A DNA stretch of 64,000 bases from Lysobacter sp. HDW10 (GCF_011300685.1 NZ_CP049864.1:248001-312000), one strand, 5' to 3'; positions 9,740 through 17,921 are shown, counted from the first letter of the stretch. Translations and numbers: made by a program. The notes: generated by a model from the letters alone, not told the origin.

Positions 9740-10580
9740 GCTTATAGGTCAAATTTGTAATTTGCTCTGAAATCAATCCCATCAGAAAGATGATCACCGA
9801 AGCACTAAGTAGGAGTGCACTCATATTCGTAAATCTGTGCTCGAAATAGAATGTCCACCCGTAATAGCAAAGCCCAAGCAAAAAGAAGAAAATAGAAGCA
9901 GGCGCAAAGAGCTTTACTGGCGAGTACAATGTCGCGATTTTGAAAATAATCAATAGAAATCTCATGCCGTCCTTGATTGGTCGGATATGGCTTTTGCCAA
10001 GTCTTTTCGCAACGGGTACCTTTACGTATGCAACTGAATATGCACTACGGAAAAACGCCATGGTGCTCGTTGTAGGATAGGAAAATCCGTTAGGAAGCAA
10101 GTGTAGAAACTCCCTAAACTTGCTGGCCCGAACCGCGCGAAATCCCGACGTCAGATCAAGAACCCTATGGCCTGTCATCCAGCTTGCGAGGCGGTTGTAA
10201 AAACCATTTGCGAGACCTCGCCCGAAGTTTGCCTGACCCGTCGAATCCCTTGCGCCTACGACCATGTCGTAGCCCTGATTCAGCTTGTCGATCAAAGCCT
10301 GAATGTAAATGGGGTCGTGTTGCGCATCCGCATCCATAAACACCAAGACATCTTCGCTAGCGATGCGTGCACCTCGCTTCACAGAAGCACCGTTGCCCAT
10401 TGAGTAGGGATTTGAAAGGATTTCAATATCCATTTTGGCGCAGATGGATTTCGTTTCGTCGGTAGACCCGTCATCGACCACGATTATTTCTGCATCGGGC
10501 CACGCCACCTTGAGCTTTGGCAGAACGATGGCCAAACCCTCGGCCTCATTCTTCGCCGGAAGGATGATGGAAATCCCCAT
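9723..10580 (-). CDS. Glycosyltransferase family 2, GtrB/polyprenyl-phosphate type
   Basis: A 285-residue protein beginning MGISIILPAKNEAEGL. The VVDDGSTDET and VFMDADAQHDP motifs are typical of dolichol- or undecaprenyl-phosphate glycosyltransferases. Two hydrophobic C-terminal segments (about residues 225-275) match the membrane hairpins of GtrB-like enzymes, which make polyprenyl-phosphate sugars. A longer in-frame start at 10673 was rejected: it adds 31 residues with no fold similarity and runs into the pilB start. It is the first gene of the minus-strand glycan operon and is divergent from pilB. Confidence 0.84.
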   Translation of the reverse strand: MGISIILPAKNEAEGLAIVLPKLKVAWPDAEIIVVDDGSTDETKSICAKMDIEILSNPYSMGNGASVKRGARIASEDVLVFMDADAQHDPIYIQALIDKLNQGYDMVVGARDSTGQANFGRGLANGFYNRLASWMTGHRVLDLTSGFRAVRASKFREFLHLLPNGFSYPTTSTMAFFRSAYSVAYVKVPVAKRLGKSHIRPIKDGMRFLLIIFKIATLYSPVKLFAPASIFFFLLGLCYYGWTFYFEHRFTNMSALLLSASVIIFLMGLISEQITNLTYKRESLE

Positions 10581-10648
10581 TGCAACCCCAAAATGCTTAC
10601 ATTCACATGAGTTTACGGTACATTCTTGTACTGGGGTCGAACTTTGGA
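10581..10648. promoter_or_regulatory. Divergent intergenic region between glycan operon and pilB
   Basis: These 68 bases must carry the 5' signals of both the minus-strand glycan operon and plus-strand pilB. A short dyad, GTAC-attctt-GTAC, lies at about 10618-10631. I could not assign convincing -35/-10 pairs to either direction. Confidence 0.4.
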
Positions 10649-12391
10649 ATGGCAGTGAATAGTGTCGCCGCAACCAACCTGACGGGCATTACTGGCATCA
10701 CGCGTCGCTTGGCGATCGATGGTCTCATTGACCCCGACGTCGCGCGCGAGGCGCAGACGGCCGCCAGCGCACAGCGCAAGCCGATTGCGCGCTATTTGGT
10801 TGAGAACAATCTAGCGACCTCTCCCCAGGTATTGGGCGCCATCTCAGCCGAGTTTGGGATCCCGCTCTTCGATCCGAGTGCAATGGATCCAAACCAGTCA
10901 GCCCTAAAGCTGGTTTCAGAAGATCTGATTAATAAGCACAACATCATTCCGTTGTTTAAGAGGGGCGGCAAGCTCTTTGTAGGCACGGCCGATCCGGCAA
11001 ACTTCGCCGCGACAGAAGACCTCCGGTTCACTACCAATCTTAGTGTTGAGATGATTCTGGTCGACGAAGACCAGATCAAGCGCACCGTCGAGGCCTGGCA
11101 AACCGCATCGGGCGGCAATTTCGACGCCATGATGGGTGGCGATGGCGGAGACTACGACAACCTTGATGTCTCCGCTGGTGATGACGAAGATAACGGTGGC
11201 GACAAAGGCATCGAAGCCGGTGGCAGCGACGATGCGCCCGTCGTCAAATTCGTCAATAAGGTATTGATCGACGCCATTCGCCGCGGTGCATCAGACATCC
11301 ACTTTGAACCCTTCGAGAACGACTACCGAGTGCGCCTGCGTGTCGACGGCCTGCTGAAGAATGTCGCAACGATCCCCAACAAGATGCATTCTCGGATCGC
11401 GGCGCGTCTGAAGGTGATGGCCCAACTCGATATCGCCGAAAAGCGTATTCCGCAAGACGGCCGGATCAAGCTCAATATCTCGAAGACCAAGCAGATGGAC
11501 TTCCGGGTCAGTACCTTGCCCACCCTGTTTGGTGAAAAGGTCGTGCTTCGCCTTTTGGATGGCAGCGCCGCCAAACTGGGCATTGACAAGCTGGGCTACG
11601 AAGACGACCAACGCAAACTCTTCGAAGACGCAATCCAAAAACCATACGGAATGGTACTGGTTACGGGCCCCACCGGCTCGGGTAAGACAGTCTCGCTCTA
11701 CACCGCACTGAATATCTTGAACGACGAAACCCGAAACATCTCAACCGTGGAAGACCCGGTTGAAATTCGTGTGGCGGGCATCAACCAAGTCCAACAGAAC
11801 AACAAACGCGGCATGACCTTCGCCGCAGCGCTCCGCAGCTTCTTGCGCCAAGATCCTGACGTCATCATGGTCGGTGAAATCCGTGACTTGGAAACCGCGG
11901 AAATCGCCGTCAAAGCCGCTCAAACCGGTCACATGGTGCTCTCGACGCTTCACACCAACGACGCCCCGCAAACCATCTCGCGTTTGATGAACATGGGCAT
12001 CGCGCCCTTTAACATCACCTCGTCCGTGACCTTGGTGATCGCTCAGCGCCTCGCGCGGCGCTTGCATGACTGCAAGCAGCCTGTCACTCTGCCGGAAGCG
12101 GCACTGATTGCCGAGGGGTTTACAGAGGCAGAGGTTGCGGAAGGCATCACTTTGTATGAAGCCAAGGGTTGCCCGGATTGCACCGATGGTTACAAGGGGC
12201 GTACAGGTATTTATCAGGTCATGCCTATGACCGAAGAGATTCAAGCCATCGTGTTGCAGGGGGGCAACGCGATGCAAATTGCCGAGGCAGCGGAACGGAG
12301 TGGCGTAAACGATCTACGCAAATCCGCGCTGTTGAAAGCGAAAAACGGGGTGACAAGCCTCAATGAAATCAACCGCGTGACCAAGGATTGA
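10649..12391 (+). CDS. pilB: Type IV pilus assembly ATPase PilB
   Basis: A 580-residue cytoplasmic hexameric ATPase that powers pilus extension. It has an N-terminal MshEN/T2SSE-N domain (about residues 15-150), an acidic linker rich in Asp and Gly, and a C-terminal ATPase core. Walker A is GPTGSGKT near residue 340, the Asp-box region is DPVEIRVAGINQVQ, Walker B is in DPDVIMVGEIRD, and a His-box is LSTLHTND. A metal-site variant is visible as HDC (about residue 473) plus GCPDC (about residue 506), where many homologues have two full CxxC pairs. The start was set to the ATG at 10649; the longer TTG start at 10580 lies in the opposite gene's start region. Confidence 0.95.
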   Translation: MAVNSVAATNLTGITGITRRLAIDGLIDPDVAREAQTAASAQRKPIARYLVENNLATSPQVLGAISAEFGIPLFDPSAMDPNQSALKLVSEDLINKHNIIPLFKRGGKLFVGTADPANFAATEDLRFTTNLSVEMILVDEDQIKRTVEAWQTASGGNFDAMMGGDGGDYDNLDVSAGDDEDNGGDKGIEAGGSDDAPVVKFVNKVLIDAIRRGASDIHFEPFENDYRVRLRVDGLLKNVATIPNKMHSRIAARLKVMAQLDIAEKRIPQDGRIKLNISKTKQMDFRVSTLPTLFGEKVVLRLLDGSAAKLGIDKLGYEDDQRKLFEDAIQKPYGMVLVTGPTGSGKTVSLYTALNILNDETRNISTVEDPVEIRVAGINQVQQNNKRGMTFAAALRSFLRQDPDVIMVGEIRDLETAEIAVKAAQTGHMVLSTLHTNDAPQTISRLMNMGIAPFNITSSVTLVIAQRLARRLHDCKQPVTLPEAALIAEGFTEAEVAEGITLYEAKGCPDCTDGYKGRTGIYQVMPMTEEIQAIVLQGGNAMQIAEAAERSGVNDLRKSALLKAKNGVTSLNEINRVTKD

Positions 12392-12393
12392 AC

Positions 12394-13647
12394 ATGGCCG
12401 CTAGCAAGACAGCAGTAAGGGGAACCGCAGGCGCCGACAAGTTGGACACCTTCGTTTGGAAGGGCACCGACAAGCGTGGCGTCGTGATGAAAGGCGAGCA
12501 GACGGGCAAGAGCCTGAATCTGGTCAAGGCCGAGTTGCGCAAGCAAGGCATCAACCCGACTGACGTAAAAATGAAGCGTAAGTCGATGTTCGGCAACAAA
12601 GGTGGCAAGGCCATCAAGCCGCTCGACATCGCGATCTTCAGCCGGATGTGGGCCACCATGATGAAGTCCGGCGTGCCAATTGTGCAGTCCTTGGAAATCA
12701 TTGGGTCTGGCCAAAAAAATCCGAGAATGGCCACGATGGTCAATCAAGTTCGTGATGACATCTCCGGTGGTAACTCGCTCTATGACTCTCTGAGCAAGCA
12801 CCCCGTGCAGTTCGATGAGCTCTATCGCAACTTGGTGCGCGCAGGTGAAAGCGCCGGTGTGCTCGAAACCGTGCTGGAAACGATCGCCTCCTACAAAGAA
12901 AACATCGAGGCCATCAAAGGCAAGATCAAGAAGGCCCTGTTCTATCCCGCCATGATTATCGTGGTTGCGATCTTGGTCAGTGCCGTGTTGCTGATTTTCG
13001 TCGTGCCGCAGTTTGAAGAAGTGTTCAAAGGCTTTGGTGCAGAGCTTCCGGCATTCACCAAAATGATTGTCGCGGCCAGTAAGTTCTTGGTGGCTTACTG
13101 GTGGATTATGTTGCTCATCGCGGTCGCTGCGATTGCCGGCTTCATATTCGCCTACAAGCGCTCGGTGCCAATGCAGCATGCAATTGACCGGATTTCATTG
13201 CGCCTTCCGATTATTGGCAAGATTTTGAATGACTCTGCCGTCGCACGGTTCTCGCGCACCTTGGCTGTGACCTTTGCCGCAGGCGTGCCATTGGTTGAAG
13301 CACTTGACTCTGTGGCCGGTGCAACGGGCAACAGCGTGTATACCGAGGCAGTTCATCGCATTCGCGAAGACGTCGCAGTGGGCTATAACGTCAACACCGC
13401 CATGAAACAAACCAACCTCTTCCCACACATGGTTGTTCAGATGACTGCCATCGGTGAAGAAGCAGGTGCACTCGACACCATGTTGTTCAAAGTGGCCGAG
13501 TTCTACGAACAAGAAGTCAACAATGCCGTCGATGCATTGGCCTCGTTGATCGAACCGTTCGTGATGGTGATCATCGGCGTGTTGGTGGGCAGCATGGTGA
13601 TTGGTATGTACTTGCCGATCTTCAAACTCGCATCCGTCGTCGGCTGA
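12394..13647 (+). CDS. pilC: Type IV pilus inner-membrane platform protein PilC
   Basis: A 417-residue T2SSF-family protein with the usual two cytoplasmic GspF domains (about residues 80-205 and 285-405) and three membrane helices, near residues 185-210, 230-255 and 385-410. It couples PilB motion to pilin insertion. The ATG at 12394 is used, two bases past the pilB stop; a TTG at 12388 is less likely. The length fits the family. No pilin gene lies between pilB and pilC, unlike several Xanthomonas genomes. Confidence 0.95.
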   Translation: MAASKTAVRGTAGADKLDTFVWKGTDKRGVVMKGEQTGKSLNLVKAELRKQGINPTDVKMKRKSMFGNKGGKAIKPLDIAIFSRMWATMMKSGVPIVQSLEIIGSGQKNPRMATMVNQVRDDISGGNSLYDSLSKHPVQFDELYRNLVRAGESAGVLETVLETIASYKENIEAIKGKIKKALFYPAMIIVVAILVSAVLLIFVVPQFEEVFKGFGAELPAFTKMIVAASKFLVAYWWIMLLIAVAAIAGFIFAYKRSVPMQHAIDRISLRLPIIGKILNDSAVARFSRTLAVTFAAGVPLVEALDSVAGATGNSVYTEAVHRIREDVAVGYNVNTAMKQTNLFPHMVVQMTAIGEEAGALDTMLFKVAEFYEQEVNNAVDALASLIEPFVMVIIGVLVGSMVIGMYLPIFKLASVVG

Positions 13648-13650
13648 TAC

Positions 13651-14517
13651 ATGGCATTTCTTGATACCCAGCCCGCCTTGGGCTATGCCTTGGCGGCGGG
13701 CTTGGGTGCTTGCGTCGGTAGCTTTATCAACGTCGTTGTGTTGCGTTTGCCTTTGCGCATGCAATGGGAATGGCGCAAAGAAGCTCGGGAAATTCTTGAA
13801 ATCCCCGAGGTCTACGAGCCCGCGCCACCTGGTATCGCTGTTGAACCTTCGCATTGCCCGCAGTGCAAAGCACGACTGTCTTGGTACGAAAACATTCCGC
13901 TGCTGAGTTGGATCGCATTGCGCGGCAAGTGTCGTCATTGCCATGCGCCGATTTCAAAGCAATATCCGCTTGTTGAACTCGCAACCTTGCTGCTGTCGCT
14001 GGTGTGCGTGTGGCGTTTTGGCTTCGGTTGGCAGGGCTTTGGTGCGCTCGTGCTGACGTGGTCACTGATCGCGGCGATAGGCATCGATGCCAAGCATCAG
14101 CTGTTGCCTGATGTGATCACCCTGCCCTTGCTCTGGCTCGGATTACTCGCTTCGACCGACTCACTGTATGTCACGCCCAAGAAGGCCATCATGGGCGCCG
14201 CAGTGGGTTACGTCGTGCTGTGGTTGGTGTGGTGGCTGTACAAACAGTTCACCGGTAAGAACGGCTTGGGCGGCGGTGATTTCAAATTGCTTGCGGCGAT
14301 AGGCGCATGGACGGGTACTGCCGGGCTGTTTCCGACCATTCTGTTGTCGTCATTTGTGGGTGCCGTTCTCGGCTCCATTTCGCTGAAGCTGCAGCAACGC
14401 GGTTACGACACACGTATCTCTTTCGGCCCTTATTTGGCGGTAGCCGGCTGGATTGTCTTCATGTGGGGACCCGAGCTCGTGGCCTGGTACTACAACACGA
14501 TGGGCCTCAGGCGCTAA
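13651..14517 (+). CDS. pilD: Prepilin leader peptidase / N-methyltransferase PilD
   Basis: A 288-residue A24-family aspartic membrane protease that cleaves prepilin leaders and N-methylates the new N-terminus. The cytoplasmic zinc-binding tetracysteine is present (CPQC near residue 70 and CRHC near residue 97). The two catalytic aspartates are in IDAKHQLLPD and in the GGGDFK (GxGD) motif near residue 210. About eight hydrophobic segments are seen. It follows pilC by three bases and is followed immediately by coaE, the order known in xanthomonads and pseudomonads. Confidence 0.95.
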   Translation: MAFLDTQPALGYALAAGLGACVGSFINVVVLRLPLRMQWEWRKEAREILEIPEVYEPAPPGIAVEPSHCPQCKARLSWYENIPLLSWIALRGKCRHCHAPISKQYPLVELATLLLSLVCVWRFGFGWQGFGALVLTWSLIAAIGIDAKHQLLPDVITLPLLWLGLLASTDSLYVTPKKAIMGAAVGYVVLWLVWWLYKQFTGKNGLGGGDFKLLAAIGAWTGTAGLFPTILLSSFVGAVLGSISLKLQQRGYDTRISFGPYLAVAGWIVFMWGPELVAWYYNTMGLRR

Positions 14518-14518
14518 C

Positions 14519-15124
14519 ATGGGCGCCTACGTCGTCGCGGTGACGGGCGGCATTGCATCAGGGAAAACCGCGTTCGCAGAATACTTGAATTCACTCGGCG
14601 CGGACCTGCTGGATGCCGATGTCGTCGCGCGCGAAGTCGTCGAAACCGGTTCTGATGCGCTTGCAGACATCGCTGCGCACTTTGGCCAAGATATTTTGCT
14701 TTCAAACGGCACACTGGATCGCGCCGCCTTGCGCAAGCGCGTATTCGAAAGTCGTGAAGAGCGGACGTGGCTTGAGGCTTTGTTGCATCCGTTGATTCGC
14801 GCCCGATTGCATGAGCAAGCGAATGCGTCTACTGCGTCGTATGTGGTGACCGTTATTCCATTGCTGACTGAAAGCGGTGGCCGCAAGAACTATCCGTGGG
14901 TGGATCGCATCGCTGTAGTGGATGTGCCTGAGTCCGTTCAAGCCGAACGACTCATGGCACGTGATAAGACCGACGCTGACATGGCCCGCAAAATGATCGC
15001 AGCGCAAGCAACGCGCGAACAGCGACTCGGTATTGCAGATGACGTGATCAGCAATACGTCTTCGTTTGAACAACTGCAGCGTTCAGCACAGTGCTTGGAT
15101 ATTCTTTACAAGAATCTGGCTTAA
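14519..15124 (+). CDS. coaE: Dephospho-CoA kinase
   Basis: A 201-residue kinase for the last step of coenzyme A synthesis, phosphorylating the 3'-hydroxyl of dephospho-CoA. The P-loop is GGIASGKT at residues 10-17, and the DADVVAREVV and LLHPLIRARL segments are conserved in the family. The ATG at 14519 sits one base after the pilD stop; the longer in-frame start at 14453 lies inside pilD and was rejected. Confidence 0.93.
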   Translation: MGAYVVAVTGGIASGKTAFAEYLNSLGADLLDADVVAREVVETGSDALADIAAHFGQDILLSNGTLDRAALRKRVFESREERTWLEALLHPLIRARLHEQANASTASYVVTVIPLLTESGGRKNYPWVDRIAVVDVPESVQAERLMARDKTDADMARKMIAAQATREQRLGIADDVISNTSSFEQLQRSAQCLDILYKNLA

Positions 15125-15168
15125 GCAAACGCATGATGTGAATGATCGGCGATTGAATTCAATAAGGA

Positions 15169-15417
15169 TTAGTCGCGCGCATTTGCATCGTCACCACGAC
15201 GCCCTCCGCTGCCAAAAGCGTCCCAAATAAAGACTATGAGCACTATGAACCAGCCAGCGACTTTGATCGCTAAGGGCCATGTCTCGTAGTGCCATTTTTC
15301 TGGCAGAAGTACATTGAGGCCCGTCGGCCAGACCGTGCCCACGAGCAAGAGAATCATCAAGAGGATTGTCAGTACTTGCTTGATGATTTTTCCGCCATTT
15401 CGAATCTCAAAGCCCAT
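15169..15417 (-). CDS. Small two-helix membrane protein of unknown function
   Basis: An 82-residue protein with two clear hydrophobic segments (about residues 14-33 and 48-66) separated by a loop, and a charged tail (GRRGDDANARD). I do not recognise a family. It lies alone on the minus strand between coaE and the MutT-ThiE gene. The start has no strong ribosome binding site, so the call rests on hydrophobic pattern and length. Confidence 0.5.
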   Translation of the reverse strand: MGFEIRNGGKIIKQVLTILLMILLLVGTVWPTGLNVLLPEKWHYETWPLAIKVAGWFIVLIVFIWDAFGSGGRRGDDANARD

Positions 15418-15641
15418 AAAGTCTCAGTTTTCTACGGTGGCAGCTTCTTGCAATCGTTGACCCACATTGCTAACGATCAGCCGTCGCTGACCTTAGAATT
15501 AAGCTGCAACGAAAGCGTGTCAGATTTACACGTAGATGACTGTAGGAAATTTCGGATGTTGGACCAATTTGTCGAGGCATCTAGATCCACGAGCTCAAGA
15601 CGCCTATCAATGCATGCACTCATTCCCACGGCAATGATCCA

Positions 15642-16604
15642 ATGATCCACGTGATGGCCGCCCTAATAACCGACGCGAAAGGCCGCATCCTTATGGCCCG
15701 CCGTTTGGTCGGCCGTGACTTCGCCGGCTACTGGGAATTCCCAGGCGGAAAAGTTGATCCCGGCGAAACGCCAGAAGCCGCCCTCGCACGCGAGCTGAAA
15801 GAAGAACTAGGCATCGATGCCCGAATCGACGAAGCCGTGATGGTCGTCCCCCAGCACGCCCCCAAAGCACTCAAGCTTGATGTGCGCTGGGTCCGTCATT
15901 GGACAGGCACCCCAAAGGGCCTGGACGGCCAAGCCCTCGCCTGGGTCCCCCGCGACAAGCTCGCCCAATACGCCGTCCCTCCACCCGACGTCCCCGTCAT
16001 CGCCCACCTCCTAGAACCCGACCAAGTCTGGATCACCCCCCAATTAACGGTGACAGGTACAGTTAATTCGGAATTAACGGGGACGGGTTCAGTTAATTGG
16101 CTTGGCCGATTGGAGGCTGTGTTGTCCTCCGGCGTGAAGCGGATCCAATTGCGACCGTGGGGGAATGGGGTGCCTGCAGAGGAAGCGCTAGCCGCGTCGC
16201 GCGCGCTGGTCACTCAAGGCGTCGAACTCTGCCGGAAGTATGGTGCTGAAGTTGCCATTAACGCTGACGTCGATCTTGCACGCACACTCGGCTGCGGCCT
16301 CCATTTGAAGTCCTCCCAACTGCATATGCGCGCCCTGCCCGATCTTCCGCTAAGCGCCTCATGTCATAACGCGGAAGAACTCCAACGCGCACACGCTCTC
16401 GGCTGTCGATATGCATTGCTCGGGCCCGTCGCGCAAACGCGCAGCCACCCGGATGCTTCTCCATTAGGTTGGGACAAGTTCTTTGATATCCGCGGCTATG
16501 CGCCTGCACTACCGACGTACGCACTCGGCGGAATGACACCTGCGGACATTCAAATTGCCCGATATCACGGCGCTCAAGGTATTGCGACAATCCGCGGGCT
16601 TTAG
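15642..16604 (+). CDS. Nudix hydrolase fused to a thiamine-phosphate-synthase-like domain (MutT-ThiE)
   Basis: A 320-residue fusion. The N-terminal half is a MutT-type Nudix domain; the Nudix box runs from about residue 36 to 58 (GG…E…REL-EELG) and is complete. MutT enzymes remove 8-oxo-dGTP from the nucleotide pool. The C-terminal half (about residues 155-320) resembles ThiE, ending in LGP…SHPDASPLGW and the YALGGM phosphate-binding region. The same fusion is widespread in Gammaproteobacteria next to secA. The linker at residues 134-153 holds two 10-residue repeats encoded by a tandem palindromic DNA element, described separately. Confidence 0.88.
   Translation: MIHVMAALITDAKGRILMARRLVGRDFAGYWEFPGGKVDPGETPEAALARELKEELGIDARIDEAVMVVPQHAPKALKLDVRWVRHWTGTPKGLDGQALAWVPRDKLAQYAVPPPDVPVIAHLLEPDQVWITPQLTVTGTVNSELTGTGSVNWLGRLEAVLSSGVKRIQLRPWGNGVPAEEALAASRALVTQGVELCRKYGAEVAINADVDLARTLGCGLHLKSSQLHMRALPDLPLSASCHNAEELQRAHALGCRYALLGPVAQTRSHPDASPLGWDKFFDIRGYAPALPTYALGGMTPADIQIARYHGAQGIATIRGL
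16042..16098. repeat. Tandem palindromic repeat, two 27-bp units with 30-bp period
   Basis: Two copies (16042-16068 and 16072-16098) each start with AATTAAC and end with GTTAATT around a core of the form GG-GAC-GGT-CA. The period is 30 bp, exactly 10 codons, so the reading frame of the MutT-ThiE linker is kept (LTVTGTVNSE then LTGTGSVNW). The arms and the GGGACGGGT-like core resemble REP-type palindromes associated with REP transposases; that link is inference. Confidence 0.75.
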
Positions 16605-16675
16605 ACGTAAATCGGTTTGCATCCATCGACCAAAAGAAAACTCTAAAAGTGAAAGTGTTGCCTCCGTCCAAGTCA

Positions 16676-16696
16676 TGATTCGGACTTCTCCTACAG
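16676..16696 (+). promoter_or_regulatory. Shared upstream motif, copy 1
   Basis: The 20-base pattern TGATTCGGACTTYTCCTAYA occurs here, about 105 bases before the small gene at 16801, and again at 18056 before the gene at 18162. Eighteen of 21 positions are identical, and weaker similarity (AGTGT-GC…CC) extends upstream. This suggests a common promoter or regulator site for the two precursor genes. Confidence 0.5.
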
Positions 16697-16800
16697 ACTT
16701 CATTGCGAATGCGCCCTTATCCTCAAAGAGCACACTCGGTGCATTGCTAAAAGCAAACCTACCGCGAGACTACGAAGGTCACGCCCAACGGAGAGACGGA

Positions 16801-16947
16801 ATGAAGCAATTGAACGAACTTGAATGTGCGCACGTGTTTGGTGGCGCTGATGGCGCACCTTCGCAAACCGATTGGCGCAATGAAGTAGAGCGCCAGTTCG
16901 AAGCATTGAAGCGTCTGTTGGAAGAACAACGCAAACGTGAAAGGTAA
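16801..16947 (+). CDS. Small peptide with double-glycine-type leader and charged C-terminal helix
   Basis: A 48-residue gene with a good ribosome binding site (GGAGAG, six bases before ATG). The first 15 residues, MKQLNELECAHVFGG, follow the double-glycine leader pattern: Leu at -12, Glu at -8, Val at -4, Gly-Gly at -2/-1. The remaining 33 residues are highly charged (EVERQFEALKRLLEEQRKRER) and predict an amphipathic helix, unlike the Gly/Ala-rich neighbours. It could be an exported signal peptide, a small bacteriocin or an accessory factor. The longer in-frame start at 16555 was rejected because it lies inside the upstream gene. Confidence 0.6.
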   Translation: MKQLNELECAHVFGGADGAPSQTDWRNEVERQFEALKRLLEEQRKRER

Positions 16948-17033
16948 TCGTTGACCACGCGTGAGTGTTTCTACCATCACGCCCAAGTCGCGATGCACAG
17001 CTGAACTTTCTCAATATTCTTTAAGGACTAATC

Positions 17034-17240
17034 ATGCGTGAATTGAATGAAATCGAAGTAGGTGAAGTAGACGGCGGCAAGATCTCGACCGGCACCGCAT
17101 TGAGTGTTGCGGGTTGTTGGGTCACCACGGTCGCAGGCGTTGGCCTCGCTGTCGTCGGCGCGCCCCTGCTAGCGGGTGCTGCCGGAACGCTTGCACTCGG
17201 CCTCGCGATCACCGCAGCTGTCTCCTACGCGACGGAATAA
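17034..17240 (+). CDS. Putative class II microcin/bacteriocin precursor
   Basis: A 68-residue precursor. The 15-residue leader MRELNEIEVGEVDGG has Leu at -12, Glu at -8, Val at -7 and -4, and Gly-Gly, which fits recognition and cleavage by a C39 peptidase. The predicted mature peptide of 53 residues starts KISTGTALS and is hydrophobic and rich in Gly, Ala and Val, as in membrane-active class II bacteriocins. AAGGAC lies a few bases before the start. The C39 ABC exporter at 20211 is the likely processing and export route. The next gene is a small membrane protein and may give immunity. The bacteriocin activity is inferred. Confidence 0.72.
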   Translation: MRELNEIEVGEVDGGKISTGTALSVAGCWVTTVAGVGLAVVGAPLLAGAAGTLALGLAITAAVSYATE

Positions 17241-17264
17241 GCACAACGGGGGTATTCTCTTTAG

Positions 17265-17471
17265 ATGCCCCCATCCCAGAAAGCTATGACGAAACGCTTC
17301 CAAACCAGTCGAGTGATAGTTCTTTTGCTTGCGACATTCTTCGCGGCAATCGCTGTGTATTTCGCTAGCCGCATGTACCTGTCTCAAACGGTGTCGTTGA
17401 TCCTGGCAACGACGACCATCGCTTTTTGTTCCACGCTAGTTGCAAGGCGTGTGCTCAGCCGCTCTAGCTAG
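17265..17471 (+). CDS. Small two-helix membrane protein, candidate immunity protein
   Basis: A 68-residue protein (61 if it starts at the ATG at 17286) with two hydrophobic helices (about residues 16-35 and 41-58) and a basic tail ending ARRVLSRSS. It begins 24 bases after the stop of the precursor at 17034, so the two are probably co-transcribed. Its architecture (TM, short loop, TM, RR-S tail) is shared with the proteins at 18486 and 22408. Tiny membrane proteins encoded beside class II bacteriocins often confer self-protection; that role is inferred. Confidence 0.55.
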   Translation: MPPSQKAMTKRFQTSRVIVLLLATFFAAIAVYFASRMYLSQTVSLILATTTIAFCSTLVARRVLSRSS

Positions 17472-17480
17472 TCAACTTGC

Positions 17481-17732
17481 TTGCTTTCCAACTTTATCAA
17501 ACGCAGCGGTAGCCAGAAAAAGAACTTCTTGACCCAATTCGCCGTTTGCACAGTAATCATGATCGGTATTGCCTATTTTTCCCTGCCCAATTACACAGGG
17601 AAATTTGGACTTTCTTTCAAGTTCGGTTTGATGTGGGGAATCGCTACAGCGACGCTCTTGTTTCTTGTTGTCAGGCTCATTAAGGTCTTGACCGCATCAA
17701 CGGGAAAACTTGGTAATGACCTTCATAAATAG
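17481..17732 (+). CDS. Small membrane protein of unknown function
   Basis: Up to 83 residues from a TTG at 17481, directly after and in the same frame as the preceding gene's stop. It has a basic N-terminus, then two hydrophobic segments (about residues 17-34 and 47-70) and a charged tail. Other possible starts are TTG at 17529 and ATG at 17562. No strong ribosome binding site is seen, so the start is uncertain. It could be a second immunity-type protein or a degraded relative. Its last 36 bases overlap a convergent small gene. Confidence 0.4.
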   Translation: MLSNFIKRSGSQKKNFLTQFAVCTVIMIGIAYFSLPNYTGKFGLSFKFGLMWGIATATLLFLVVRLIKVLTASTGKLGNDLHK

Positions 17733-17921
17733 GTAAATGAGTACGGGACCCATCACCGCAATCACGCATGCACCGGTGAACCAATTTCGACCCAAATACC
17801 CCTGACTGAAATACTTCACGCCGACAATGACAGCGACAATAAACGGTAACAGGAGCAAGTAAACAACGCTCGGCAACTTCATCGCAAGAAAGGCCCTCTC
17901 CGTGACGGTTTCCAATGCCAT
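17697..17921 (-). CDS. Small two-helix membrane protein, antisense to the island
   Basis: A 74-residue minus-strand frame (61 residues from the ATG at 17882) with two hydrophobic segments: LPSVVYLLLLPFIVAVIVGV and a second around TGACVIAVMGPVLIYLF. It ends in KVITKFSR. No family is recognised. Its 3' end overlaps the plus-strand gene at 17481 by 36 bases. A GGAGAGGG lies upstream of the shorter start, at longer than ideal spacing. Membrane topology and island position suggest an immunity-type or toxin-like role, but this is weak. Confidence 0.4.
   Translation of the reverse strand: MALETVTERAFLAMKLPSVVYLLLLPFIVAVIVGVKYFSQGYLGRNWFTGACVIAVMGPVLIYLFMKVITKFSR

Noticed and set aside
10581-12400. 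A pilA gene beside pilB or pilC
   Set aside because: Looked for because pilins often lie here in xanthomonads. pilB and pilC are separated by only two bases and no prepilin-type leader is found nearby.
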